Assembly (NCBI GenBank): GCA_024277605.1
Contig: JAJRUU010000085.1
Coordinates: 1-10,341 of the forward strand
Reading direction: 5' to 3'
DNA from: a bacterium
GTDB lineage: Bacteria > SZUA-182 > SZUA-191 > JAJRXT01
Length of the DNA stretch: 10,341 bases
The notes under the pieces were generated by a model. That model had not been told where the DNA came from and made no database searches. It worked only from the letters and a program-made list of their open reading frames with translations. This document shows, one piece after another, positions 1-6,436 of this stretch. The translations under genes were made by a program, and so were the position numbers. How positions within the stretch are numbered: position 1 is the stretch's first letter; every line of letters begins with the position of its first letter.

Positions 1-378
1 ATTGGCTAAGAGAGAACTCTTCTGGCGGCCCTGGGTCTGTTCTTCCCCCTTGCCTAATAACAGGTATGCCCCTAAATCAATTTCAGCAGCCACCTCGGCC
101 AAGACCTGTTCACTAACCAGATATGACTTAAGCGCTGATAAATCACCCTCTCTATAATGGGGGTATTCGTGCATCAAGTAATCACAGATCACCAGGCCCA
201 AGACAGCATCGCCTAAGAACTCCAGGCGTTCATTATGGGAAAGGCCGGAATCCTTATGTTCGTGGGCGAAGGAACTATGTACCATCGCATTGACTAACAA
301 ATGCTCATTGTTGAAGGTATAGCCGATTCTTTTTTGAACGAGGGACAGGGGTTTGCCGTTGTGGCGTTGATGCACCAA
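1..378 (-). CDS. rnc: Ribonuclease III, N-terminal part (3' end beyond window)
   Basis: Double-strand-specific endoribonuclease of rRNA and mRNA processing; cytoplasmic. The visible 126 codons read through to the window edge without a stop. The RNase III signature NERLEFLGD lies at residues 49-57 (metal-binding/catalytic Glu53 and Asp57), preceded by the family's IGY.F....LL..A..H.S block (residues 18-36). The stretch at 108-124 matches the conserved LGKGEEQTQGRQKSSLLA region. The second half, with the catalytic Glu after LAN and the dsRNA-binding domain, lies outside the window (family length about 225-240 residues). The start is taken as TTG at 378, two bases after the fabF stop, with GAGG about 7 bases upstream inside the fabF end; GTG at 375 is an equally possible start. 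Its place after fabF is the standard Firmicutes arrangement and suggests translational coupling. Confidence 0.93.
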   Translation of the reverse strand, partial: MVHQRHNGKPLSLVQKRIGYTFNNEHLLVNAMVHSSFAHEHKDSGLSHNERLEFLGDAVLGLVICDYLMHEYPHYREGDLSALKSYLVSEQVLAEVAAEIDLGAYLLLGKGEEQTQGRQKSSLLAN

Positions 379-380
379 CC

Positions 381-1625
381 TTAATCCTCAAATTTCTTAA
401 AGAGTAAAGTGGCGTTAGTTCCCCCAAAGCCAAATGAATTAGAGAGCGCCAGATTTACCGGCATCTCCAATGCCTTATTGGGGACATAATCCAGGTCACA
501 ATCCGGATCAGGATTTTCGTAGTTTATGGTGGGGGTGACTATTTCACGAGCAATACTCAAGGCACATACAATAGCTTCCACCCCTCCGGCCGCCCCCAGC
601 AGGTGGCCGATCATCGATTTGGTGGAGCTTATCTTAAGTTTATAAGCGTGGTCGCCAAACACATGTTTTATCGCTTTGGTTTCGATCTTATCGCCAAATG
701 GAGTAGATGTGCCATGGGCATTGATATAATCCACCTCCCGGGGAGTGACCCCGGCATCTTCCAGGCAGTTGTTCATGGAGCGCATGGCGCCTTCGCCGGA
801 GGGGTCCGGGGAGGCTATATGATATGCGTCTCCAGACATACCGAAGCCTACTATTTCGGCGTATATTTTGGCCCCTCGCATGCGGGCATATTCCAAATCT
901 TCCAGAATCATTATTCCAGCGCCTTCTCCCATCACAAAGCCATCCCTGCCCTTATCAAATGGACGGCTGGCTCGAGCCGGCGCATCATTTCTGGTAGACA
1001 AAGCCTTCATGGCCGAGAATCCACCCACTGCCAGAGAAATAATCACTGATTCAGTTCCCCCGGCTACCATTACATCCGCATCACCCCGTTTAATACAGCG
1101 ATAAGCTTCGCCAATGCAGTGATTACCGGTAGCACAAGCAGTGACTATGGCATAATTAGGGCCCTTAAATCCAAAGCGGATAGAAATCTGACCTGCGGCC
1201 AGATTCACAATCAACATGGGGATAAAGAAGGGCGTAAGCTTACGGGGGCCTCCCGCCAACACCGCTTCATGGCAGCGTTCAACCGCCGGTAGACCACCAA
1301 TGCCAGAGCCTACCAATACCCCGGCCCGGTGGACTTCCGCTTTATCTACCTTTAACCGGGCATCTTCCACTGCCATAATACTGGCTGCCAGAGCGTATTG
1401 AATAAAGGTGTCCATCTTCTTAATGTCTTTGGCGGGGATATAGTCCTTGGGATCAAAGCCCTTAACTTCACCGGCAATGCGAGAATCATATTCACTGGCC
1501 TCAAACCGGGTAATGGGGCCGACCCCTGACTCTCCCCGACACAAGGCAGACCACGTCTGTTCCACCCCAACACCTAATGGAGTGACCGCTCCTAACCCAG
1601 TTATAACTACCCTTCTTTCAGCCAA
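381..1625 (-). CDS. fabF: 3-oxoacyl-ACP synthase II (KAS II)
   Basis: Condenses malonyl-ACP with the growing acyl-ACP in each elongation round of type II fatty acid synthesis; cytoplasmic homodimer of the thiolase fold. The 414 residues match family length. The catalytic triad is visible: Cys164 in TACATG, His304 in NAHGTSTP and His341 in SMIGH, with Lys336 in STKSMIG and the glycine-rich NSFGFGGTNA loop at 396-405. The Cys-His-His set marks an elongating KAS I/II rather than a FabH-type enzyme. Translation starts at TTG (1625) with GGGGAGG about 6-7 bases upstream; the N-terminus MAERRVVITGLGAVTPLG is typical. It lies 56 bp after acpP, with nothing terminator-like between, and runs almost directly into rnc. 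No missing residues or irregularities were seen. Confidence 0.97.
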   Translation of the reverse strand: MAERRVVITGLGAVTPLGVGVEQTWSALCRGESGVGPITRFEASEYDSRIAGEVKGFDPKDYIPAKDIKKMDTFIQYALAASIMAVEDARLKVDKAEVHRAGVLVGSGIGGLPAVERCHEAVLAGGPRKLTPFFIPMLIVNLAAGQISIRFGFKGPNYAIVTACATGNHCIGEAYRCIKRGDADVMVAGGTESVIISLAVGGFSAMKALSTRNDAPARASRPFDKGRDGFVMGEGAGIMILEDLEYARMRGAKIYAEIVGFGMSGDAYHIASPDPSGEGAMRSMNNCLEDAGVTPREVDYINAHGTSTPFGDKIETKAIKHVFGDHAYKLKISSTKSMIGHLLGAAGGVEAIVCALSIAREIVTPTINYENPDPDCDLDYVPNKALEMPVNLALSNSFGFGGTNATLLFKKFED

Positions 1626-1681
1626 CTAAGACCTCCCCTGCCAATGTCCCGATTAGTCCAGCATGATATAAACTGGTACTA

Positions 1682-1921
1682 TTACTTGGACTCGCTATGT
1701 TCCTGAATATATCTTACGGCATCCCCAACAGTGGCGATTTTTTCGGCATCATCGTCTGGAATTTCAATATCGAATTCCTCTTCAAGAGCCATTACTAACT
1801 CCACCGTATCCAAGGAGTCAGCTCCTAAATCATCCACAAAAGAAGCCTCTGGAGTAATCTCATCTTCAGCTACTCCCAGATTATCAACAATAATACTTTT
1901 TACCTTCGCAGCAACTTCCAT
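1682..1921 (-). CDS. acpP: Acyl carrier protein
   Basis: Small acidic carrier that holds the growing acyl chain on a 4'-phosphopantetheine arm and presents it to FabD, FabF, FabG, FabH and PlsX. The 79 residues are of usual length, and the prosthetic-group serine is Ser36 in the motif DDLGADSLDTVEL. Helices II-III follow as the expected acidic stretch ALEEEFDIEIPDDDAEKI. The gene has the strongest ribosome site in the window, AAGGAGGTGA at 1931-1940, 9 bases before the ATG, which fits the high expression typical of ACP. It is separated from fabG by 323 bp, mostly repeat copy A plus an A/T-rich stretch that could hold its own promoter. Confidence 0.97.
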   Translation of the reverse strand: MEVAAKVKSIIVDNLGVAEDEITPEASFVDDLGADSLDTVELVMALEEEFDIEIPDDDAEKIATVGDAVRYIQEHSESK

Positions 1922-1930
1922 GTAAACTGT

Positions 1931-1940
1931 TCACCTCCTT
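1931..1940 (-). promoter_or_regulatory. Strong Shine-Dalgarno of acpP
   Basis: On the minus strand this reads AAGGAGGTGA, a near-complete complement to the 16S rRNA 3' end, 9 bases before the acpP ATG. It is clearly better than the sites of the neighbouring genes and supports ATG at 1921 as the start. Confidence 0.85.
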
Positions 1941-1968
1941 TAAAGAATGGGTTAATTTTAAGATTTTC

Positions 1969-1989
1969 AAAAAAATATCATATTTTTTT
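1969..1989. promoter_or_regulatory. Perfect A/T palindrome upstream of acpP, possible operator or promoter region
   Basis: Two 10-bp arms, AAAAAAATAT and ATATTTTTTT, flank a single central base. The palindrome sits 48 bp upstream of the acpP start in a very A/T-rich stretch (about 1950-2020). On the minus strand it contains TATGAT, a 5/6 match to a -10 box; the best upstream hexamers (TTTTCA or TTGATG) are poorly spaced at 19 and 12 bp. It does not resemble the FapR operator as I remember it. It could be a promoter, a repressor site or simply low-complexity DNA. Confidence 0.3.
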
Positions 1990-2020
1990 GGTTACATCAA
2001 CTGAAAACTTATTTTTTTAA

Positions 2021-2199
2021 CCCGAAAAATTCGGGTCTTGTTATGAGCAGATCGATATTTAGCTGAAAAATATAAATTTATCAGCTTCCTGATCAGCCGC
2101 CTTGGATAAACAAAGTTTTATAGGACGTTGGCTCATAAACCTTATCTCACAAGGGGTGTCTTGCAAACCCAGTCTGAATTTATGAATAGATCAGATTAA
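2021..2199 (+). repeat. 178-bp intergenic repeat family, copy A
   Basis: This copy begins with the palindrome CCCGAAAAATTCGGG and ends with ATGAATAGATCAGATTAA. It is the most diverged of three copies, roughly 85-90% identical to copy B with small length changes near the right end. The best-kept internal block is TTTATCAGCTTCCTGATCAG, which contains a small hairpin (ATCAG-cttc-CTGAT). It fills most of the fabG-acpP gap. No open reading frame of note and no transposase similarity were seen; size and placement suggest a MITE-like non-autonomous element. It is in opposite orientation to copy B on the far side of fabG. The remaining gap (2200-2244) holds nothing recognisable. Confidence 0.9.
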
Positions 2200-2244
2200 A
2201 AATTAATTGAGCTAGCCACAAATATCGTACCGGAAACAAGGCGG

Positions 2245-2991
2245 TTACATATACATGCCCCCATTTACTGATAGCACCTGTCCGGTAATATAATCGGCCG
2301 CTGGTGAAAGCAAGAATTCAGCGGCCTTGGCCACTTCTTCCGCTGTGCCGAATCTAGCCAGGGGAATGCGGCCCAGAATTTGTTCCTTTACCTCAGCGGG
2401 TAAATCTTTGGTCATATCGGTATCGATAAACCCGGGAGCGATGGCATTTACCGTAATTCCACGCGGGGCCAGCTCTAAGGCTACGGTTTTGGTAAGTCCG
2501 ATAATGCCGGCTTTGGCGGCGGTATAGTTGGCCTGACCCGGATTTCCGGTTAACCCCACCACTGAGGTTATATTCAAAATTTTACCCTTTTTGGCTTTCA
2601 TCATTTGGCGGGCCACGCATCTGATACAATTGAACGTGCCACTTAAATTAACTGCCAATACGTCATCCCAATTTTGCTTGCTCATTCTTACTAACAAACC
2701 GTCTTTGGTGATACCGGCATTATTAACCAATATATCCAACCGGCCAAACTGCCCAATTACCTGTTTTACCGCTTGCTCCACCTGCGCATAGTCGGCTACC
2801 TCAGCCGATAAGGGAAGCGCCTTAACCCCCAGTTGTTCAATTTGAGCGGCTACTTGTTGGCAACGCTCCCGATTACGCGCTAAAATGGCTATATTCGCCC
2901 CGGCCAAAGCCAGGGAAAGCGCTATTGACTGACCGATTCCGCGGGAGCCTCCGGTTACTAAAGCCACCTGTCCGCTAAACAGCTTATCCAT
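2245..2991 (-). CDS. fabG: 3-oxoacyl-ACP reductase
   Basis: NADPH-dependent reduction of 3-oxoacyl-ACP to 3-hydroxyacyl-ACP, the first reductive step of elongation; cytoplasmic short-chain dehydrogenase, usually a tetramer. Counting from the chosen start (248 residues, typical length): cofactor motif TGGSRGIG at 13-20, NNAG at 90-93, and the catalytic set Asn115, Ser143, Tyr156 (in NYTAAK) and Lys160. The VNAIAPGFIDTDMT and ITGQVLSVNGGM blocks are classic for FabG. An ATG three codons upstream (3000) extends the frame, but the only ribosome site, AAAGGG, touches that ATG directly and stands 9 bases from the one at 2991, so 2991 is preferred. The gene is bracketed by inverted repeat copies B (upstream) and A (downstream), leaving it separated from fabD and acpP by repeat DNA. 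Confidence 0.96.
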   Translation of the reverse strand: MDKLFSGQVALVTGGSRGIGQSIALSLALAGANIAILARNRERCQQVAAQIEQLGVKALPLSAEVADYAQVEQAVKQVIGQFGRLDILVNNAGITKDGLLVRMSKQNWDDVLAVNLSGTFNCIRCVARQMMKAKKGKILNITSVVGLTGNPGQANYTAAKAGIIGLTKTVALELAPRGITVNAIAPGFIDTDMTKDLPAEVKEQILGRIPLARFGTAEEVAKAAEFLLSPAADYITGQVLSVNGGMYM

Positions 2992-3000
2992 ATTTAACAT

Positions 3001-3006
3001 CCCTTT
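3001..3006 (-). promoter_or_regulatory. fabG: Ribosome binding site deciding the fabG start
   Basis: AAAGGG on the minus strand. Spacing is 0 bases to the first in-frame ATG (3000) and 9 bases to the second (2991), favouring the second. The last two bases of the site overlap the edge of repeat copy B, so the element was placed right against, or helped to form, the translation signal. Confidence 0.55.
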
Positions 3007-3182
3007 AAACCTGATCTATTCATAAACTCAAACTAGATTCGCCAGACCTCTTGTGAGATAAGGTGCATGAGCCAACGTCCAATAAAGCTTTGTTTGCCCA
3101 AGGCGGCTGATCAGGAAGCTGATAAATTTATACTTTTCAACTAAATGTCGATTTCCCCATAACAAGACCCGAATTTTTCGGG
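3005..3182 (-). repeat. 178-bp intergenic repeat family, copy B (inverted)
   Basis: Read on the minus strand it starts CCCGAAAAATTCGGG and ends AGATCAGGTTTAA. By hand alignment it matches copy C at about 168 of 178 positions with no gaps, and copy A less well. It lies in opposite orientation to A and C. It occupies the whole fabD-fabG gap and reaches 42 bases into the fabD reading frame, so the end of fabD is encoded by the repeat. The two outer ends (TTAA-CCCGA and, inverted, TTAAACCTGA) are weakly similar, which would suit an imperfect terminal inverted repeat. Target duplications cannot be defined because the flanks are TTA/TAA-rich. Confidence 0.92.
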
Positions 3183-4103
3183 TAAAATGGTCAAAGTCTT
3201 TTGCAGACTGTCCTCATCTTCTACCTGCAAGGCGCTAACATCTTTATTTATACGTTTCAGCAGTTTCTTTAGCACCTGTCCGGGTCCCAGCTCGATGAAG
3301 GTATCCACTCCCTGCGCTATCATATACGAAATGGAATCCTCCCACAACACCGGAGAGGATACTTGTTTAATAAGCGCAGCCTTTATCTCAGCAGCCGAAG
3401 TCATCGGTTTAGCGGTTACATTACTGATGATTGGAATTGCCGTCTGGTTTAGCTCCAGCTTATCAAGTTCATGAGCCAGCTTTTCTCCCGCAGTCCTCAT
3501 CAAGCTGCAATGAGAGGGGATAGAAAGCGGCAGCTGTCTGGCTAATTTGGCTCTCCATTGCCTGGCCTGTTCCATAGCTTTTAGCACTGAGGCATGCGAG
3601 CCTGAGATAACCACCTGTCCCGGGCAATTGAAATTTGCCGCCTCAACCACATCGGGGGGGCTAAATCTCCTGCATATATTAGAAACCTCATCCCTGGTTA
3701 AACCTACTATAGCCGCCATGGCGCCTTGGCCTTCCGGTACGGCGGCTTGCATATATGCGGCCCTTTTCTGCACCAGTGACAGGGCTTGCCCGAAATCCAG
3801 CGCCCCGGCAGCTACCAGTGCGGTATACTCTCCCAGACTATGTCCGGCCAGCATATCGGGCTTTATGCCGTTATCGCTAAGAACGGCCCAAGCTGCCACA
3901 CTGACGGTTAAAAGAGCCGGTTGAGTGTGGATGGTCTGATTAAGCTTCGCTTCGGGACCGGAAAAACACACCTCTGTCAGGTCATAACCCAGAACTTTAT
4001 CAGCTTGATCAAAATAAGCTTTAGCCTTGGGAAAGCTTTCCGCCAGTTCCTTACCCATGCCCACATATTGCGAACCCTGTCCGGGAAATAAAAAAGCCAG
4101 CAT
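3141..4103 (-). CDS. fabD: Malonyl-CoA:ACP transacylase
   Basis: Transfers malonyl from CoA to ACP, providing the extender unit for FabH and FabF. Visible landmarks: oxyanion-loop GQGSQ at 8-12, nucleophile Ser89 in GHSLGEY (87-93), Arg114 in QKRAAYMQ, catalytic His198 in IPSHCS, and the ELGPGQVL motif at 271-278. Length is 320 residues, slightly above the usual 305-315. The reason is visible: residues 308-320 (PEKFGSCYGEIDI) and the TAG stop are encoded by repeat copy B, so the native C-terminus has been replaced by a repeat-derived tail after QKTLTIL. All catalytic parts lie upstream of this junction, so activity is expected to be kept. The ATG lies 3 bp after the etfA stop, with AGGG inside the etfA end, indicating coupled translation with etfA. 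Confidence 0.96.
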   Translation of the reverse strand: MLAFLFPGQGSQYVGMGKELAESFPKAKAYFDQADKVLGYDLTEVCFSGPEAKLNQTIHTQPALLTVSVAAWAVLSDNGIKPDMLAGHSLGEYTALVAAGALDFGQALSLVQKRAAYMQAAVPEGQGAMAAIVGLTRDEVSNICRRFSPPDVVEAANFNCPGQVVISGSHASVLKAMEQARQWRAKLARQLPLSIPSHCSLMRTAGEKLAHELDKLELNQTAIPIISNVTAKPMTSAAEIKAALIKQVSSPVLWEDSISYMIAQGVDTFIELGPGQVLKKLLKRINKDVSALQVEDEDSLQKTLTILPEKFGSCYGEIDI

Positions 4104-4106
4104 GTT

Positions 4107-5297
4107 TTACCCTAACACTTCTTTGAATCGTTGGGTTAAAGCGGGCAGCACATCAAATAAATCGCCCACAATACCATACGTGGCTACATTAAATATAGGC
4201 GCCTCAGGGTCAGAATTTATGGCCACGATCACATCTGAGGATTGCATCCCCGCCAAATGCTGAATAGCGCCGGATATACCGCAGGCTATATATAGCTTGG
4301 GACACACGGTCTTGCCGGTCTGCCCTACCTGGTGCGAATATGGAATCCAACCGGCATCCACTGTAGGACGGGAAGCGCCGACCGCCCCGCCTAACACTTT
4401 AGCCAAATCCTCAATCAGCTTGAAGTTCTCAGGCTTTGCCAAGCCGCGGCCACCGGAGACGATAATATCGGCTTCGGTTAGATTAACCGTATCGGTTATC
4501 TCCTCCACCATTTCAATCAGCCTGGTGCGCAGGGTCAACTGTCCGGCATTAATTTCTTTGGTGATTATTTTACCCTTACGGTTTTTATCACAAGTAGCCT
4601 GCTTCATGACTTTATGCCGTACGGTAGCCATCTGTGGCCGGTTATATGGACAGAGTATGGTAGCCATAATATTACCACCGAAGGCCGGTCGGGTCTGCTC
4701 CAGTAACTTGGTTTCGGGGTTTATTTCGAGCTGAGTGCAATCGGCGGTCAACCCAGTGTGCAACTTAACCGCTACTTTAGGAATAAAAGAGCGGCCTATG
4801 GCCGTAGCCCCGGCAAGCACGATATTGGGCTTATATTGGTTAATTAAATCAGTCAACACCTGGGCATAGGAGTCTTCGTGAAAATCGGCTAAAACGGGAT
4901 CATCAGCCAGATATACCTCATCCGCCCCATGGTAAATAAGCTCCTGGGCAGCTTCCTGCATGCTATTACCAAACAGCGCCGCCGCCAGGGGCTGCCCCAG
5001 TTTATCGGCCAGCTTGCGGCCCTCTCCCAATAGCTCATATGCTACGCTTGCTATCTGACCCTTGCGCTGCTCGGCAAAGACCCATATCCCACTATAGTCG
5101 TTTAAGTCTTCTGTTGCCTCCCGCTCATCCATAATAAGAATGGCTTCTGTGGCGCAGACCTCCACACATGACCCGCACAGGGTACACTCATCGCCGATAA
5201 CTGCCAGCTCGTCCTGCATGGAAATAGCTCCATAGGGACACGCCGGTATACATACCTCACAGGCGACACATTTTTCTGATAAAACCTTAATGCTCAT
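4107..5297 (-). CDS. etfA: Electron transfer flavoprotein alpha subunit with N-terminal 2x[4Fe-4S] ferredoxin domain
   Basis: FAD-carrying subunit of the Etf heterodimer that passes electrons to or from the neighbouring acyl-CoA dehydrogenase. Residues 1-56 form a bacterial ferredoxin domain with two CxxCxxCxxxC motifs (Cys10/13/16/20 and Cys38/41/44/48), each suited to one [4Fe-4S] cluster. The Etf-alpha N-terminal domain follows from about 70, and the FAD-binding domain at 278-396 shows SGGRGL (281-286), VGASRPTVDAGW (306-317), QVGQTGKTV (323-331) and AINSDPEAPIF (359-369). At 396 residues it is about 60-70 longer than plain EtfA, explained by the ferredoxin part. The same architecture is known in CarE of the bifurcating caffeyl-CoA reductase of Acetobacterium. 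The ribosome site is weak (AGGGC, 11 bases away). A 339-bp repeat-filled gap separates it from etfB, where a few bases are usual. Confidence 0.93.
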   Translation of the reverse strand: MSIKVLSEKCVACEVCIPACPYGAISMQDELAVIGDECTLCGSCVEVCATEAILIMDEREATEDLNDYSGIWVFAEQRKGQIASVAYELLGEGRKLADKLGQPLAAALFGNSMQEAAQELIYHGADEVYLADDPVLADFHEDSYAQVLTDLINQYKPNIVLAGATAIGRSFIPKVAVKLHTGLTADCTQLEINPETKLLEQTRPAFGGNIMATILCPYNRPQMATVRHKVMKQATCDKNRKGKIITKEINAGQLTLRTRLIEMVEEITDTVNLTEADIIVSGGRGLAKPENFKLIEDLAKVLGGAVGASRPTVDAGWIPYSHQVGQTGKTVCPKLYIACGISGAIQHLAGMQSSDVIVAINSDPEAPIFNVATYGIVGDLFDVLPALTQRFKEVLG

Positions 5298-5320
5298 AGT
5301 TTTTTTGCCCTAAGTTATTT

Positions 5321-5457
5321 ATGATGAAATCGTAAAAAGTCGTCATTCCCGTGAAAGCGGGAATCCATCCTGATTTCAACTATCGTAAAATACTGGATTC
5401 CCGTTTACACGGGAATGACAATAATCTGTGTTTTTCGACTTTTTACGAGACCATCAT
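5321..5457. repeat. MITE-like element with terminal inverted repeats and two ATTCCC-N8-GGGAAT palindromes
   Basis: The ends are inverted repeats: TCGTAAAAAGTCG at 5330-5342 matches CGACTTTTTACGA at 5436-5448 perfectly, and after three unmatched bases the match resumes (ATGATG / CATCAT), giving 22-bp ends with 3 mismatches. Inside, a 26-bp palindromic unit at 5342-5367 is repeated in inverted orientation at 5394-5419 with 2 differences. Each contains ATTCCC-N8-GGGAAT, the form of the dRS3 repeat described in Neisseria and of similar palindromes in many bacterial genomes. There is no coding capacity. The element sits between etfB and etfA. It should fold into a strong cruciform or RNA hairpin. 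Confidence 0.85.
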
Positions 5458-5490
5458 TTATGAATCTAAAACAGTAATATGGGACACAAT

Positions 5491-5651
5491 CCTAAACCAC
5501 CTGATCTTCCGGCCTGTCCCCAGGCCGAAACAGGCAAGGGGAAGCCCTACCTTAGTGTTTTCGGCTTGAGGGCAAGCCGAAACATCAAACATCAAGGACA
5601 ACCCGAAATATCAAAACCACCCCTTAAATGCTGCCCCTATACCACCTGATC
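5491..5651. repeat. 16-bp direct duplication flanking a 129-bp palindrome-rich insert at the etfB end
   Basis: CCTAAACCACCTGATC (5491-5506) and CCTATACCACCTGATC (5636-5651) differ at one base. The right copy encodes the last residues and TAG stop of etfB (DQVV-stop). Read in the minus direction, the left copy also spells DQVV-stop. Between them lie two tight hairpins: CGGCCTG-tccc-CAGGCCG (5510-5527) and TTTCGGCTTG-aggg-CAAGCCGAAA (5559-5582, perfect 10-bp stem). Neither is followed by a T-run on either strand, so they do not look like terminators. The layout suits an insertion that duplicated its target, or a local duplication of the gene end. Confidence 0.7.
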
Positions 5652-6422
5652 ATGTTGTAGGTGTGCCACCAATTTTTCAACCACTTCCTGCGTGCTGCCG
5701 CTAAACATTTCTCCGTTCCCGCGTGCTGGTGGAGTGAATATTTTAACCACCTTGGTAGGGGAGGCCGGTAGACCCACACTGTCTTCAGTTACCCCCAGAT
5801 GCTTTAAATTCCAGGTTGTGATTGCAGCCTTCCTGGCATTCATTTTGCCGCGCAAAGACGGCAGCCGGGGTTCATTTATCTCTTTGACCACAGTAATAAG
5901 CGCCGGTAATTTTGTTTCAATTACTTAATAGCCATCATCCATCAGCCGTTCCACCCGTAGCAGGCTATCGTTTATCTCTTCTATCTTCCGTATATAGGCT
6001 ACAAAAGGAATGCCTAAAAATTCAGCTATGCCGGGGCCTACCTGAGCGGTATCACCATCTATGGCTTGTTTGCCGCACACGATCAGATCAAAATCCCCGA
6101 CCTTTTTAATACCTTGGGCCAGGGCATATGAAGTGGCCCAGGTATCAGAACCGGCGAAGGCTCTATCAGAGAGCAGTACCGCCTCATCGGCCCCCAGGGA
6201 TATGGCTTCCCTGAGTGCAGCCTCAGCCTGAGGCGGGCCCATGGTGAGTACGGTTACTGTACCCCCGCAATGTTCGCGTACCCTTACTCCTTCTTCTATA
6301 GCATAGGCATCAAAGGGGTTGATGATAGACTCCACCCCTTCGCGGATCAAGGTATTGGTTTCAGGGTTTATCTTCACCTTAGTCGTTGCCGGAACTTGCT
6401 TTATACAGACGATTATTTTCAT
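5637..6422 (-). pseudogene. etfB: Electron transfer flavoprotein beta subunit, interrupted by an in-frame TAA
   Basis: Partner of EtfA. It binds a second flavin or AMP and, in bifurcating complexes, NADH. The open frame covers residues 1-165, then TAA at 5925-5927, then 95 further sense codons in the same frame to TAG at 5637-5639. Read through, the product is 261 residues, normal for EtfB. Residues 117-139 (GKQAIDGDTAQVGPG region) are typical of clostridial EtfB. The stop falls within the ETF-beta signature: VERLMDDGY-stop-VIETKLPALIT, at the position where the family has Glu or Gln, so one base change from GAA or CAA explains it. No frameshift is present and the downstream part (NEPRLPSLRGKMNARKA) is well kept. 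This suggests a very recent mutation, a polymorphism or a sequencing error. No ribosome site precedes the possible GTG restart at 5891. The start ATG (6422) has AGGTAGG 5 bases upstream, next to repeat copy C. Confidence 0.88.
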
Positions 6423-6436
6423 ATATACCTACCTAA

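Noticed and set aside
603..1049. Plus-strand 148-codon frame inside fabF
   Set aside because: It lies opposite a fully conserved fabF with no independent coding signs. The other plus-strand frames over fab and etf genes were rejected for the same reason.
2021..2035. CCCGAAAAATTCGGG palindrome as a terminator
   Set aside because: It is the conserved end of the 178-bp repeat, present in all three copies, and has no downstream T-run in the direction of transcription.
5345..5416. CRISPR-like repeat pair
   Set aside because: There are only two units, inverted to each other and inside terminal inverted repeats; no regular spacers.
5351..5569. Plus-strand 72-codon open frame between etfA and etfB
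   Set aside because: It runs through the palindromic MITE-like element and hairpins, has no ribosome site and gives no recognisable protein.
5510..5582. Two strong hairpins after etfB as a Rho-independent terminator
   Set aside because: Neither stem is followed by a T-run on either strand.
5637..5891. Separate small gene starting at GTG 5891
   Set aside because: It is the C-terminal part of EtfB in the same frame, with no ribosome site of its own and conserved EtfB codons continuing upstream to the TAA.
5925..5927. Recoded stop (selenocysteine or pyrrolysine) in etfB
   Set aside because: Those use TGA and TAG; this is TAA, and the family has Glu/Gln at this position.
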